NCBI RefSeq assembly: GCF_001592005.1
Contig: NZ_BCVZ01000001.1
Coordinates: 124,001-188,000, forward strand
DNA from: Bacillus sonorensis NBRC 101234 = KCTC 13918
Lineage (GTDB): Bacteria; Bacillota; Bacilli; Bacillales; Bacillaceae
Length of the DNA: 64,000 nucleotides
Direction of reading: 5' to 3'
The notes below the pieces were generated by a model. It was not told where the DNA came from and made no database searches. It saw nothing but the letters and a program-made list of their open reading frames with translations. A program made the translations under genes and the position numbers. Shown here one piece after another: positions 37,346 through 52,184 of the stretch. Every line of letters starts with the position of its first letter. Positions within the stretch are counted from its first letter, which is position 1.

Positions 37346-38362
37346 TTATTTTTTCGCCATATATTTATTTAAAAATTGATCGGCTTTGGAAATGGCCGTT
37401 CCTTTGTAATAATATTTGACGATGTCCTCTGCCTTTTTTCCGTCTTGCGCCATATAATGGGCCCCATATTGACTCATTCCCACGCCGTGGCCGTAACCCC
37501 TCGTCGTTATGATGATTTGATTGCCTTTGCGCTTCCAATCAAAATCCGCCGATTTCAGCCCGAGTTTTTCGCGAATATCCCTTCCATCAAGCTTCTTTCC
37601 GTTGATGACAGCCGCTGCCACGCGCTTTCCGGGTGTTCGCCCGGTTATCTTCCCGATATTGTTTGAGTCATCAAGCGTTACACCGAGCTTTTTCTCAAAT
37701 TCAGCAACTGTAAATGTTTTGTGATTTAAAAATTTGGGCGACTTTTTGTCCCATGCGCTTTTTACGCTTTTAAGATATGGAATATCACTCGTCCAGTAAG
37801 CTCCTGCATTTTCCGTATAGCCGTTGCTCGTAGAAAAGAACGAAGCATCAATCGGCTTATGATCATAGGTTAAAATTTTTCCCTGAGTACCGGCTACAGC
37901 CTGTGTCACCTTCTTTATTTTCCAATCATAATCATCCTTCCAAATTCGGCGAAGCTCTGAATTGCTTTTATACACCTGGAACATTTGCGTATCATCGACA
38001 AGCGACCCTTTGGGCGACTGTACGGCCTGATCAGATACCATTTGTCTCACGATGTAAGTGCGTGCTGCAAGGGCTTGTGCCTTTAAAGCTTCCATTTCAA
38101 AATCAGCCGGCATTTCAGAGGCGACAACCCCGATGACATACTCTTCAAGGGGAATGTCTTCTACTTTTCGGTCAGCCGTTCTGTAGACCGGAATCGAAAC
38201 GGGAGACTTTTTTAATGTCACCGGCTCTTTTTCCTCCTTTTGTTCAGTGTGTTTGTTTGTTTTTGGCATCCCGGTATCCCCGTGAAAAGGAAGAACAAGC
38301 AGTGTTGGTACGAGTAAAATCAGCATGCATATTCCTGCTAGTACAATAAATAGCTGTTTCAA
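37346..38362 (-). CDS. spoIID: Stage II sporulation protein D (SpoIID)
   Basis: A 338-residue mother-cell membrane-anchored lytic transglycosylase that, with SpoIIM and SpoIIP, degrades septal peptidoglycan in engulfment. One N-terminal transmembrane helix (KQLFIVLAGICMLILLVPTLLVL) then the SpoIID domain: IPLEEYVIGVVASEMPADFEMEALKAQALAARTYI carries the catalytic Glu, and GYGHGVGMSQYGAHYMAQDGK is the C-terminal signature. TTG at 38362, 8 bases after GGGGG, gives MKQLFIV as in B. subtilis; an ATG five codons earlier (38377) has a poor ribosome site. A sigma-E promoter lies upstream. Confidence 0.95.
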   Translation of the reverse strand: MKQLFIVLAGICMLILLVPTLLVLPFHGDTGMPKTNKHTEQKEEKEPVTLKKSPVSIPVYRTADRKVEDIPLEEYVIGVVASEMPADFEMEALKAQALAARTYIVRQMVSDQAVQSPKGSLVDDTQMFQVYKSNSELRRIWKDDYDWKIKKVTQAVAGTQGKILTYDHKPIDASFFSTSNGYTENAGAYWTSDIPYLKSVKSAWDKKSPKFLNHKTFTVAEFEKKLGVTLDDSNNIGKITGRTPGKRVAAAVINGKKLDGRDIREKLGLKSADFDWKRKGNQIIITTRGYGHGVGMSQYGAHYMAQDGKKAEDIVKYYYKGTAISKADQFLNKYMAKK

Positions 38363-38395
38363 ATTAGCGGCCCCCATTTCTGTTTTGTCTCTCTC

Positions 38396-38424
38396 ATTTT
38401 ATGGGCGGGGACAAGCTAATATGC
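38396..38424 (-). promoter_or_regulatory. Sigma-E promoter of spoIID
   Basis: On the minus strand GCATATT (38418-38424), 14 bases, CATAAAAT (38396-38403). Matches the mother-cell sigma-E consensus (KMATATT / CATACAHT) with one deviation and lies about 34 bases before the TTG start. Confidence 0.8.
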
Positions 38425-38525
38425 CTGTACTTTTTGGCTTTCGGCACGTATTGAAATCGTAATGCCGGTGCATAATGATAGATATACGAGACATACTGAT
38501 ATAGAATGCTTGAACAATATTGAAA

Positions 38526-38561
38526 ATAAAAAATCAGTATGCCTGGCCGGCATACTGATTC
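38526..38561 (-). terminator. Terminator of murAA
   Basis: 12-bp stem AATCAGTATGCC / GGCATACTGATT followed on the minus strand by TTTTTTATTTT. Confidence 0.9.
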
Positions 38562-38569
38562 ATGTGGGT

Positions 38570-39877
38570 TTAAGCATTTAAATCTGTCACAACTTCTTTA
38601 TTTTCAAGATGAACCTCTTCATCATTTACGCGCTCAATATCGGCGCCAAGACCCGCGAGTTTTTGATGGAAGTTAACATACCCGCGGTCTAAGTGCTTTA
38701 ATTCTGTAACACGTGTATGGCCGTCAGCAACAAGACCAGCCAGAACAAGAGCAGCACCTGCACGCAGGTCAGTTGCGGCTACTTCTGCGCCTTGAAGCTG
38801 TACAGGGCCGTTAATGATGACAGAACGTCCTTCAATTTTAATATCCCCGTTCATCCGGCGGAATTCTTCGGCATGCATAAAGCGGTTTTCGAACACGGTT
38901 TCCGTAATCATGCTGGTGCCGTTTGCGCGCATTAAAAGAGCCATCATCTGTGACTGCATATCAGTCGGGAAACCTGGATGAGGCATTGTTTTCAAATCGA
39001 TCGGCTTTAATTCAGCAGGACCGATAATGCGAAGACCGTCAGCTTCTTCTATAATTTGAACGCCCATTTCTTCCATTTTCGCAATTAAAGATGTTAAATG
39101 CTCAGGAACAGCCCCCTGCACAAGAACATTCCCTTGAGTGATCGCTGCGGCCACCATGAAAGTTCCCGCTTCGATCCGGTCAGGGATGATGGTATGCTTA
39201 GCGCCATGGAGCGTTTTAACACCTTCAATTTTAATGGTGCCTGTACCGGCGCCTCGGATTTTTCCGCCCATTGCATTAATGTAGTTAGCCAAATCAACGA
39301 TTTCAGGCTCTTTCGCGACGTTTTCAAGAGTCGTCGTACCCTCGGCTAAAGCGGCAGCCATGATCAGGTTTTCAGTCGCTCCGACACTAGGGAAATCAAG
39401 ATAAATTTTCGCCCCTTGAAGGCGGCCTTCTACAGTTGCTTCGATAAAGCCGTTTCCGACTTTAATCTTAGCGCCCATTGCTTCAAAGCCTTTTAAATGC
39501 TGGTCAATCGGTCTTGATCCGATCGCGCATCCTCCAGGCAATGCCACTCTCGAGTGGCCTGTGCGAGCAAGAAGCGGGCCCATCACCAATACAGATGCAC
39601 GCATTTTTCGAACATATTCAAACGGAGCCTCAGTTGACAAAGTGCGAGATGCATCAACCGTTACTGTATTATTCTCAAAATGGACATTTGCGCCTAAATG
39701 ACGTAACACTTCGTTAATCGTATATACATCGGAGAGCGTAGGCACATCACATATTACGCTTTTTTCTTCACTGGCTAATAAAGATGCAGCGATAACAGGT
39801 AAAACGGCATTTTTTGCTCCTTCAACTTTGACTGTGCCGTTTAACTTTCGACCGCCGCGGACGATGATTTTTTCCAA
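38570..39877 (-). CDS. murAA: UDP-N-acetylglucosamine 1-carboxyvinyltransferase MurAA
   Basis: A 435-residue MurA enzyme, first committed step of peptidoglycan synthesis (PEP + UDP-GlcNAc). [13 protein letters not shown] near the N terminus holds the conserved Lys-Asn pair; the reactive cysteine that fosfomycin attacks is in [16 protein letters not shown] (about residue 116); [21 protein letters not shown] and [11 protein letters not shown] are also diagnostic. Order spoIID-murAA-ywmB-ywzB is that of the essential B. subtilis copy murAA. Confidence 0.97.
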   Translation of the reverse strand: MEKIIVRGGRKLNGTVKVEGAKNAVLPVIAASLLASEEKSVICDVPTLSDVYTINEVLRHLGANVHFENNTVTVDASRTLSTEAPFEYVRKMRASVLVMGPLLARTGHSRVALPGGCAIGSRPIDQHLKGFEAMGAKIKVGNGFIEATVEGRLQGAKIYLDFPSVGATENLIMAAALAEGTTTLENVAKEPEIVDLANYINAMGGKIRGAGTGTIKIEGVKTLHGAKHTIIPDRIEAGTFMVAAAITQGNVLVQGAVPEHLTSLIAKMEEMGVQIIEEADGLRIIGPAELKPIDLKTMPHPGFPTDMQSQMMALLMRANGTSMITETVFENRFMHAEEFRRMNGDIKIEGRSVIINGPVQLQGAEVAATDLRAGAALVLAGLVADGHTRVTELKHLDRGYVNFHQKLAGLGADIERVNDEEVHLENKEVVTDLNA

Positions 39878-39909
39878 GGTATTCCCCTCCGCGTCCCAAT
39901 TTCTCTATA

Positions 39910-40650
39910 TTAATATTCAGTCGTGACGATTGGTGTTCCAACCGTAACGGTAAGTTTTTCGCCCATTCCCGCGTTTCTAAGCGAGACTTGCAAATTCATT
40001 TGATGTTTTTCTGTTTTAATGGATTCTTTCCACTCGTTAGTAAAGGCAGAAACAGAAACGAAATTTGGTTCCATTACATTCTCAACGGACCTAGCGTGAA
40101 ATTCCTTCACTAGGTCGTTCGCTTTTTTTTGCAAAACAACATCCATCTTACCATTTAGATGGCCCTTTAGACAAGTAAAAACTGCGGTCTTTTCTCGCAT
40201 TATGTCGAATGCATCCCGTTCAAACTGCTTATATGTATGATTCCAGTTTTCCCGTGGTCCCGCGCCTTTTTGCTCATATAATAAATACGATACTGGTCTC
40301 TGTTTTGTGAGGGTAGCTACCAAATGGATTTTTTTGCTGATTTGATTTTTTTGGTCAGCATAGATTCCTGTTGCTTTTACTGTACCATCTTTCCGTGAGA
40401 AAGCCCACTCATACTGTCGATATTGGCTCTTTAAATGTTTCATTTTTTCAAAAAATTCACTTTCAGAAAGCGAAAACTGTTTCTTTGTATGCAGCGTCCA
40501 CTCTTCAAGCTCGACATCATGGCGGGTCAAACCTTCGGCCAGCTGTTGCATCGGTGTGTTGCCTGCAGCATCAAGCGTTTTAAATACATGAATTGCCAAA
40601 AATAACATCACAATAAAAATGAGGGCATTAACCGTTTGTTTTTTCTTCAT
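39910..40650 (-). CDS. ywmB: YwmB family protein (TATA-box-binding-like fold)
   Basis: A 246-residue protein with one N-terminal hydrophobic segment (VNALIFIVMLFLAIHVF), so probably membrane-anchored or exported, and a soluble remainder ending GEKLTVTVGTPIVTTEY. Length and place between murAA and ywzB match YwmB, whose family is known structurally but not functionally. Start ATG chosen at the hydrophobic segment, after GGAGAGG; the frame upstream has no signal for initiation. 32 bases before murAA, so probably cotranscribed. Confidence 0.85.
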   Translation of the reverse strand: MKKKQTVNALIFIVMLFLAIHVFKTLDAAGNTPMQQLAEGLTRHDVELEEWTLHTKKQFSLSESEFFEKMKHLKSQYRQYEWAFSRKDGTVKATGIYADQKNQISKKIHLVATLTKQRPVSYLLYEQKGAGPRENWNHTYKQFERDAFDIMREKTAVFTCLKGHLNGKMDVVLQKKANDLVKEFHARSVENVMEPNFVSVSAFTNEWKESIKTEKHQMNLQVSLRNAGMGEKLTVTVGTPIVTTEY

Positions 40651-40701
40651 CACGCACCATCCTCTCCTACTTTCCATTTTTGACGGATCGCAGGAAAAGC
40701 A

Positions 40702-40755
40702 TACGTGGAAAAACAAGGTCAGTACCGCAAGTTTGCGGAAAGCCTGACCGCGGTT
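40702..40755 (-). terminator. Hairpin terminator after ywzB
   Basis: Two nested stems, GGTCAG / CTGACC outside and CCGCAA / TTGCGG inside (40717-40751), followed on the minus strand by TTGTTTTTCC. Confidence 0.6.
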
Positions 40756-40796
40756 TCATCCCACATTTTTCAATTCCCGAAAAAGGATGAACTTAA

Positions 40797-41030
40797 TCAG
40801 GAAAACAAATTTTGAAGCTGTTTGGAGTAATAAAGATAATCCAGGAAAAAGTTGCTGACCGTGGAGCCGATGGCGATCGTGATGAAAATCATCAATAGTC
40901 TCGCCTGAAGGATTTTTCCTTTTCTGATAAGCGGGTCAATGTTGACCGCCAGAAGAGCCCACCACGTCAGTGCAATAAAAAAAAGATGAACCAAAATACT
41001 GACAGCAGCCTGTTGTCCGATCTCTTCCAT
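40797..41030 (-). CDS. ywzB: DUF1146 family membrane protein YwzB
   Basis: 77 residues with two hydrophobic helices (VSILVHLFFIALTWWALLAV and LLMIFITIAIGSTVSNFFL). The ALTWWALLAVNIDPLIRKGK segment is the family hallmark. Always found beside the atp operon in Bacillus; function unknown. Confidence 0.9.
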   Translation of the reverse strand: MEEIGQQAAVSILVHLFFIALTWWALLAVNIDPLIRKGKILQARLLMIFITIAIGSTVSNFFLDYLYYSKQLQNLFS

Positions 41031-41428
41031 TTTCGATGACGCCTCCTTACGTTATATCCGGCCTGACCCTGCCGGCACACCTGGTTTCTCTTCTGATGCA
41101 GAATAAGGATAAACGTTGATCTTTTTAAATAATTTTAGCAGTTTCAATGTTTGGTGTTAATACAAATACGCTAAGAACTTTTTTCCATAAACGGGGTGGC
41201 ACCCTGTTCTTGAAGAGTTGCTGCGGAATGTTTCTGAGATTGTTAAGATAAGGCGAAAAGCAGAATTGCTCTCCAGAAATGGAAGAGAAAATAGCTTACT
41301 ATTTTGATTATAGATAGATTCAAATAAAAAAGGTGAACAATTTGTGAACTTTTTTTAACATTTCACTTGCTTGTGGAATCGCAAATATAAAAAATCCTTC
41401 CCATCGAAAATGGGAAGGATCATTTTCT
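41031..41428. other. Spacer between ywzB and atpC
   Basis: About 350 bases without a gene before the atp terminator. It contains a direct repeat GTGAAC at 41332-41350 and AT-rich stretches that could hold the ywzB promoter; no convincing -35/-10 pair was found. Confidence 0.5.
41385..41421 (-). terminator. Terminator of the atp operon
   Basis: 11-bp perfect stem ATCCTTCCCAT / ATGGGAAGGAT (41394-41404, 41410-41420) followed by TTTTTTATA on the minus strand. Confidence 0.93.
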
Positions 41429-41836
<408 letters not shown>

Positions 41837-41847
41837 CTAGGACCAGT

Positions 41848-44155
<2,308 letters not shown>

Positions 44156-44237
44156 TCACCACCTTTTTGTTTTCAAATTCCTTCGCATTGACGTGAAAAA
44201 GAGAGAAAAAGATAGCCTTTTTCTCACTTTTTATTGT

Positions 44238-45746
<1,509 letters not shown>

Positions 45747-45753
45747 TTAGGTT

Positions 45754-46308
45754 TCACCCCTTCTTTCGATTTTCACCTGCTAATTGACGCTCTATGCGGG
45801 CAAGCTTTCCGCTTACACTGCCGTCATAGATGCGGTTTCCAATGCGGATTTTCACTCCGCCTATCAGACCCGGATCCACTTCGTTTCTCACGCGTAATGA
45901 AGCAGCACCGGCTTTTTTTGCAAACACTTTGGAAAAAGAAAAAATCTCTGTTTCACTGAGCGGTTTCACAGAATATACAATCGCATCTTCTGTCTGACGG
46001 TGCCTGTTCGCCATTTTGACATATTCGTCAGCAAGCTCTGGCACAATCGATATGCGGCTGCGGTCAATCAAAAGATACAGCGTGTGCAAGACTGCGGTTG
46101 AGGCAGATCCGAACGAATCCTTGATGATCTGCTTTTTCTTTTCCGACGGCACTTTTGGATGACTGAGCACGGCATTCAGTTTTTTATGCTCGGCAAACAG
46201 CTGTTTGATTACGGTCAGCTCTTCTTCTATTTCGTTGACCAGCTTGGACTCAAGCGCGATTTCGAAAAGAGCGGCTGCATAGCGTTTGGAGACGGCTGAT
46301 TGACTCAT
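45754..46308 (-). CDS. atpH: ATP synthase F1 delta subunit
   Basis: 184 residues. N-terminal helical domain starts [18 protein letters not shown]; the C-terminal [33 protein letters not shown] is the family signature. Links F1 to the peripheral stalk. Starts inside the last codons of atpF (4-base overlap). Confidence 0.96.
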   Translation of the reverse strand: MSQSAVSKRYAAALFEIALESKLVNEIEEELTVIKQLFAEHKKLNAVLSHPKVPSEKKKQIIKDSFGSASTAVLHTLYLLIDRSRISIVPELADEYVKMANRHRQTEDAIVYSVKPLSETEIFSFSKVFAKKAGAASLRVRNEVDPGLIGGVKIRIGNRIYDGSVSGKLARIERQLAGENRKKG

Positions 46309-46823
46309 CGGCTTTCTCCTACTTCTTTAAGGTAATCTTGGATTAATTTTTCCTGGGCTTGTTCGTCCAGCTCTTTTTCAATCACTTTCGAAGCAATCAT
46401 GACAGAAAGTGAAGCCACTTGTTCACGCAATGCGCTGACAGCCTGGTCTCTTTCCTTTATAATTTCGCTTCTCGCAGATTCTTTCATGCGCTCTGCTTCC
46501 TGGCGTGCAGCCTTGATGATTTCTTCTTTTTGCTGCTCTCCCAGTTTTTTCGCATTTTCAATGAGCGAGTGGGATTCTTCGCGTGCTTCCTTCAAAAGCG
46601 CCTGCTGCTCTTCAATCAGCTTTCTCGCTTCTTCATGCTTTTTCTCGGCAGACGTGATTTCGCCTGTGATGTGATCTTCACGTTCTTTCATTATATTTAA
46701 TAGCGGTCCTAAAGCGTATTTCTTCAAGAGCGCTAATAAAATCAACATGGCAACAAGCTGGAACAACATCGTTCCGGCGTTAAGCCCAACTCCTGCTCCC
46801 ATAACATGTGGTATAAAAGACAT
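46305..46823 (-). CDS. atpF: ATP synthase Fo b subunit
   Basis: 172 residues: one N-terminal membrane helix ([25 protein letters not shown]) and a long charged coiled coil ([33 protein letters not shown] onward), the peripheral stalk. ATG chosen at MSFIPHV; a TTG four codons earlier abuts the GGAG ribosome site. Confidence 0.95.
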   Translation of the reverse strand: MSFIPHVMGAGVGLNAGTMLFQLVAMLILLALLKKYALGPLLNIMKEREDHITGEITSAEKKHEEARKLIEEQQALLKEAREESHSLIENAKKLGEQQKEEIIKAARQEAERMKESARSEIIKERDQAVSALREQVASLSVMIASKVIEKELDEQAQEKLIQDYLKEVGESR

Positions 46824-46931
46824 CGAATTCGGCAACTCCCTTCTTGCAGATTATCTCTCGAAACCGTCAGAACATCCCCTCTTCATCAAAGCGGGCTCCT
46901 GCGGGTCGGACAGTTCAAGCAACCATAAAGC

Positions 46932-46966
46932 AATGGCGAAGGCCTCTTGCAGTGATCTTCGCCATT
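46932..46966 (-). ncRNA. Intercistronic stem-loop between atpE and atpF
   Basis: Perfect 10-bp stem AATGGCGAAG / CTTCGCCATT with a 15-base loop in the 163-base gap after atpE. No T-run follows, so it looks like an mRNA stabiliser or processing structure rather than a terminator. Confidence 0.6.
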
Positions 46967-46986
46967 TACTAGTGTTATATAGGGTT

Positions 46987-47214
<228 letters not shown>

Positions 47215-47249
47215 TTAAATGTTATCCTTTTCGGATATGTCTTTTTTTA

Positions 47250-48375
<1,126 letters not shown>

Positions 48376-48604
48376 CAAATACGCTCCTGATGAAATATTT
48401 TTTAAAATCTATCTTACGATTACGGTAAACTAGGCGGTTGACCATTTTACAGAACAAAGGGTTCTGTTCAAGACTTCACACACCCTGAAAATTCCAGGTG
48501 GTGTTCAGTCTGTCGCCTGCCAATATGGGGTTTTCAAAGGATTTTAACAGAGGACTGGTCATTATGATAACCGCTATGAAAACCTTATCATAATAGCCTA
48601 TTTT
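48376..48604 (-). promoter_or_regulatory. Long structured 5' leader of the atp operon
   Basis: About 225 transcribed bases before atpI. Contains three stem-loops: TTATGATAA / TTATCATAA (48562-48593) at the very 5' end, ACACC-CTG / CAG-GT-GGTGT (48478-48505), and CAGAAC / GTTCTG (48450-48466). No known riboswitch fold recognised. Confidence 0.5.
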
Positions 48605-48633
48605 AGCATACAATAGCCCCTCTGAGGTGTCAA
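48605..48633 (-). promoter_or_regulatory. Promoter of the atp operon
   Basis: On the minus strand a perfect TTGACA (48628-48633), 17-base spacer and TATGCT (48605-48610). Transcription would start near 48598. Confidence 0.75.
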
Positions 48634-48737
48634 TCTGTTTAAAGTTAAAAAACTATTCATAATCAGGAAGCTTCTCACAAAATGTTCACAATTTCGCCTT
48701 ATTTACAACACACACATGTTTAATTATGGAATAAACC

Positions 48738-48771
48738 GCAAAAAAAGAAAACCCTTTTTAAGGATTTTCTT
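48738..48771 (-). terminator. Terminator of upp
   Basis: AGAAAATCC / GGGTTTTCT stem (one mismatch) then TTTTTTT on the minus strand, immediately after the upp stop. Confidence 0.8.
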
Positions 48772-48774
48772 TCA

Positions 48775-49404
48775 TTATTTTGTTCCGAACATCCGGTCTC
48801 CGGCATCACCCAAACCTGGAACGATATAGCCTTTTTCATTTAATTTTTCATCCAGTGCGGCGATGTAAATATCGACGTCGGGATGATGCTTCTGAACCTC
48901 ATCCACGCCTTCAGGTGCGGCGATCAGGCACATGAATCGAATGTTTTTCGCGCCGCGCTTTTTCAGACTGTTCAGCGCTTCGACCGCTGAGCCGCCGGTT
49001 GCAAGCATCGGGTCGACAACGATGAATTCGCGCTCTTCCACATCAGACGGCAGCTTGACATAATACTCGACAGGCTTCAGGGTTTCAGGGTCGCGGTAAA
49101 GCCCCACATGGCCGACTTTTGCCGCCGGGATCAGCTTCAAAATGCCGTCTACCATTCCAAGCCCCGCTCTGAGAATCGGAACGACACCAAGTTTTTTGCC
49201 GGCGATCACACTTGATTTGGCCTTTTGAACAGGTGTTTCAACATCGACTTCCTTAAGAGGGAGATCGCGCGTAATTTCAAAGGCCATCAGCGTTGCAACC
49301 TCATCGACAAGCTCCCTGAACTCTTTCGTTCCGGTCTTTACATCGCGAATGTATGTAAGCTTATGCTGTATAAGGGGATGATCAAACACATATACCTTTC
49401 CCAT
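48775..49404 (-). CDS. upp: Uracil phosphoribosyltransferase
   Basis: 209 residues; makes UMP from uracil and PRPP in pyrimidine salvage. [20 protein letters not shown] starts the protein, [15 protein letters not shown] and the PRPP motif [16 protein letters not shown] are present, and the uracil loop is [17 protein letters not shown] at the C terminus. Start chosen by family length (209 aa); AAAGGAG is 12 bases upstream. Confidence 0.98.
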   Translation of the reverse strand: MGKVYVFDHPLIQHKLTYIRDVKTGTKEFRELVDEVATLMAFEITRDLPLKEVDVETPVQKAKSSVIAGKKLGVVPILRAGLGMVDGILKLIPAAKVGHVGLYRDPETLKPVEYYVKLPSDVEEREFIVVDPMLATGGSAVEALNSLKKRGAKNIRFMCLIAAPEGVDEVQKHHPDVDIYIAALDEKLNEKGYIVPGLGDAGDRMFGTK

Positions 49405-49467
49405 ATCCGTTTTCAGCTCCTTTATGTTGTGTTCCGAAAAAACGGTCATTTTTTCACACTTCTATTG

Positions 49468-49496
49468 ATTCTACATAAAAAAACAGCAGGTTTCAA
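49468..49496 (-). promoter_or_regulatory. Promoter of upp
   Basis: Minus strand TTGAAA (49491-49496), 17 bases, TAGAAT (49468-49473). Confidence 0.65.
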
Positions 49497-49520
49497 CAAA
49501 AATCGAACTACAAATTTATG

Positions 49521-49553
49521 ACAAAAAGCCGCCCACTATAAAGGGGCGGCATG
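49521..49553 (-). terminator. Terminator of glyA
   Basis: GCCGCCC / GGGCGGC stem with loop containing CTTTATAGT, then TTTTTG on the minus strand just past the stop. Confidence 0.85.
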
Positions 49554-49559
49554 ATTCAT

Positions 49560-50807
49560 TTAATAATCCAATCCTGTATATAAAGGAAATTTGTCTGTCA
49601 ATGCGATTACGCGTTTTTTTGCTTCTTCAAGCTTTTCTTTGTCCTCATGGTTTTTCAGTGCAAGCGCGATAATCGCTCCCACTTCTTCGATCGCTTCCAA
49701 GTCAAAGCCCCGGCTTGTAACCGCCGCTGTACCGACGCGGATTCCGCTTGTCACAAAAGGCTTTTCCGGATCATATGGAATCGCGTTTTTATTTACGGTG
49801 ATACCGACTTCATCAAGCACATTTTCAGCGAGTTTGCCCGTAATTCCGAGAGAACGCAGGTCAACCAGCACAAGATGGTTGTCTGTTCCGCCGGACACCA
49901 GCTGAATGCCTTCTTTCGTCAATGTCTCTGCCAAGCGCTTGGCGTTGTTGATGACGTTTTGTGCATATGTTTTGAAATCGTCTTGCAAGGCTTCGCCGAA
50001 GGAAACAGCTTTTGCCGCGATCACATGCATTAATGGTCCGCCTTGAATGCCGGGGAAAATCGCTTTATCAATTTGCTTTGCAAACTCTTCGCGGCAAAGG
50101 ATCATACCGCCGCGCGGACCGCGCAGTGTTTTGTGAGTCGTCGTCGTCACAAAGTCAGCATAAGGAACAGGATTCGGGTGAAGACCTGCAGCCACGAGTC
50201 CGGCGATATGCGCCATGTCGACCATCACATAAGCCCCGATTTCATCGGCGATTTCACGGAATTTTTTGAAATCGATTGTGCGGGGATATGCACTCGCTCC
50301 GGCAACAATAAGCTTAGGCTTATGTTTGAGCGCTTTTTCGCGGACATCTTCGTAGTCAATATATTGCGTTTCTTTATCAACGCCGTATTCTACGAAGTTG
50401 TATTGGACACCGCTGAAGTTAACAGGGCTTCCATGTGTTAAATGTCCGCCGTGGGCAAGGTTCATTCCCAGAACCGTGTCGCCATGCTCCAAAATGGTGA
50501 AGTATACGGCCATGTTTGCTTGTGCGCCTGAATGAGGCTGAACGTTCACATGCTCTGCGCCGAAAATTTTCTTCGCGCGGTCCCTTGCAATGTCTTCCGC
50601 GACATCTACATGTTCGCATCCGCCGTAGTAACGCTTGCCGGGATAACCTTCTGCATATTTATTTGTTAAGACGGAGCCTTGAGCTTCCATAACCGCTTCA
50701 CTTACAAAGTTTTCGGAAGCAATCAGCTCAATCTTCGACTGTTGACGTTTCCGCTCATCTTGAATGGCGCTAAATACTTGTTCATCTTGCGCAGGTAAAT
50801 GTTTCAT
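49560..50807 (-). CDS. glyA: Serine hydroxymethyltransferase
   Basis: 415 residues, PLP enzyme that interconverts serine and glycine and supplies methylene-tetrahydrofolate. [40 protein letters not shown] and the PLP lysine in [15 protein letters not shown] (about residue 226) are all standard. Own promoter at 50857 and probable PurR sites further upstream. Confidence 0.98.
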   Translation of the reverse strand: MKHLPAQDEQVFSAIQDERKRQQSKIELIASENFVSEAVMEAQGSVLTNKYAEGYPGKRYYGGCEHVDVAEDIARDRAKKIFGAEHVNVQPHSGAQANMAVYFTILEHGDTVLGMNLAHGGHLTHGSPVNFSGVQYNFVEYGVDKETQYIDYEDVREKALKHKPKLIVAGASAYPRTIDFKKFREIADEIGAYVMVDMAHIAGLVAAGLHPNPVPYADFVTTTTHKTLRGPRGGMILCREEFAKQIDKAIFPGIQGGPLMHVIAAKAVSFGEALQDDFKTYAQNVINNAKRLAETLTKEGIQLVSGGTDNHLVLVDLRSLGITGKLAENVLDEVGITVNKNAIPYDPEKPFVTSGIRVGTAAVTSRGFDLEAIEEVGAIIALALKNHEDKEKLEEAKKRVIALTDKFPLYTGLDY

Positions 50808-50856
50808 CAGCGAGATCCTCTCCTATCTGTTTCCATTTCGTTAATCATACCATCTC

Positions 50857-50886
50857 ATTGTACACGGTTTTTCATGCAAATGTAAA
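50857..50886 (-). promoter_or_regulatory. Promoter of glyA
   Basis: Minus strand TTTACA (50881-50886), 18 bases, TACAAT (50857-50862), about 45 bases before the start codon. Confidence 0.6.
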
Positions 50887-50918
50887 AGATTATTTTTAAA
50901 AATCGTTTTTTATCATCC

Positions 50919-50966
50919 CAAAATCCGAATATTAAAAGATTATAATAATATTATAGTTCGATAATT
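50919..50966 (-). promoter_or_regulatory. Candidate pair of inverted PurR boxes before glyA
   Basis: AAATCCGAATATT (near 50921-50933, plus strand) and ATTATCGAACTATAA (near 50952-50966, minus strand) resemble the PurBox AWWWCCGAACWWT in opposite orientation, each with one or two deviations. glyA is a known PurR target in B. subtilis. Spacing is about two bases wider than the usual 16-17, so this is tentative. Confidence 0.45.
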
Positions 50967-50994
50967 CATTCATCACAATATTATTTTAAAAAAG

Positions 50995-51033
50995 AAAAAA
51001 GCCGGATGTTACCATTCCCCCATCCGGCTTTTC
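50995..51033. terminator. Terminator after ywlG
   Basis: AAAAGCCGGATG / CATCCGGCTTTT stem with a 12-base loop. T-runs on both sides make it potentially bidirectional. Confidence 0.88.
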
Positions 51034-51034
51034 G

Positions 51035-51577
51035 CTATTCCGTTTCATAAACGGCTCGAACCCCGCCGATCAGTTTCGGCCTTGTCCGCGCAAGCGTTAC
51101 ATGCGCCTCTCCAAGTTTGTTTTCAGAGACGCGGACCGGAACGGCCACAGGCTTTAAATGCATCCCGATAAATGTGTCGCCGATATCGATCCCCGCATCG
51201 GCCGCTATTTGTTCAACAAGCACCGGTTCCTTCATTTTTTTGTACGCGTACGCCGCCATCGAACCCCCGGCCTTTGGAACAGGAACGGCGAAGACAATCG
51301 GCAGACGCCAAGCCTCGGCGGTTTCTTTCTCAACAACCAAAGCCCTGTTTAAATGTTCGCAGCATTGGAACGCGAGAGCGGCGCCCGTCTTTTGCTGAAG
51401 CGTCTCAAGACCGCTGTATATCGCAGCGGCGATATCTTCGCTTCCGGAAGTCCCAATATGCTCCCCGGCGACTTCGCTTGTGCTACATCCGATGACAATG
51501 ACCTGGCCGGCCCGCAAACCCGCTTCTGTATGAAATTCCTCCAATATAGAAGTCCACGTTTGTTCGAGATTTTTCAT
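51035..51577 (-). CDS. ywlG: UPF0340 / TIGR01440 family protein YwlG
   Basis: 180 residues. [27 protein letters not shown] and [16 protein letters not shown] are the family signatures, as is the [20 protein letters not shown] segment. Function unknown. ATG at 51577 is preferred over a GTG four codons upstream that touches the AAAGGG ribosome site. 15 bases after rpiB. Confidence 0.92.
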   Translation of the reverse strand: MKNLEQTWTSILEEFHTEAGLRAGQVIVIGCSTSEVAGEHIGTSGSEDIAAAIYSGLETLQQKTGAALAFQCCEHLNRALVVEKETAEAWRLPIVFAVPVPKAGGSMAAYAYKKMKEPVLVEQIAADAGIDIGDTFIGMHLKPVAVPVRVSENKLGEAHVTLARTRPKLIGGVRAVYETE

Positions 51578-51592
51578 GGCTGATGACACCCT

Positions 51593-52042
51593 TTATATAT
51601 GCTTGTCTTCATATTCGGCAATTTTTCCGATCCGGACGGCATGACGCCCCGCGGTGAATTCAGTCGTAAGCCAAACCTTTGCGATTTCCCTGGCCAGCCC
51701 CGGTCCGATCACGCGTTCACCCATCGCCAGAACATTCGTGTCATTATGCTCTCTTGTCATTTTGGCGCTGAATACATCATGAACAAGGGCACAGCGGATG
51801 CCTTTTACTTTATTCGCGGAAATGCTCATTCCGATCCCTGTGCCGCAAATTAAAATCCCTCTGTCCGCTTCTCCGTCTGCCACTTTTTGAGCGACCGGGA
51901 AAGCATAATCCGGGTAATCCACAGACCCTGAACCGCATTCACAGCCCAAATCTTCGTATTCGATGTTCAACTCTTCCATCAATGATACAATTTCTTTTCT
52001 GATATTGATTCCGCCGTGATCTGAAGCAATGATTACTTTCAT
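51593..52042 (-). CDS. rpiB: Ribose-5-phosphate isomerase B / LacAB family (YwlF)
   Basis: 149 residues. MKVIIASDHGGINIRKEI opens the protein; the catalytic cysteine and glycine loop are in ILICGTGIGMSISANKVKGIRCALVHDVFSA, and RHAVRIGKIAEYE closes it. Interconverts ribose-5-P and ribulose-5-P. Start fixed by GAGGAGG before ATGAAAGT; the open frame reaches 29 codons further without support. Confidence 0.93.
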   Translation of the reverse strand: MKVIIASDHGGINIRKEIVSLMEELNIEYEDLGCECGSGSVDYPDYAFPVAQKVADGEADRGILICGTGIGMSISANKVKGIRCALVHDVFSAKMTREHNDTNVLAMGERVIGPGLAREIAKVWLTTEFTAGRHAVRIGKIAEYEDKHI

Positions 52043-52184
52043 GGGATGATTCCTCCTCATTTTATGTGTCGCCAAAATGTGAAACAAGGCTAGCCGCCGG
52101 GCGCTTATTGTTTTGCACGTCTCTGACATATGTCTTATTTTACCCTCTGCTGTTTGTTTTGCAAACGCACCCGGCTTTGAACTT

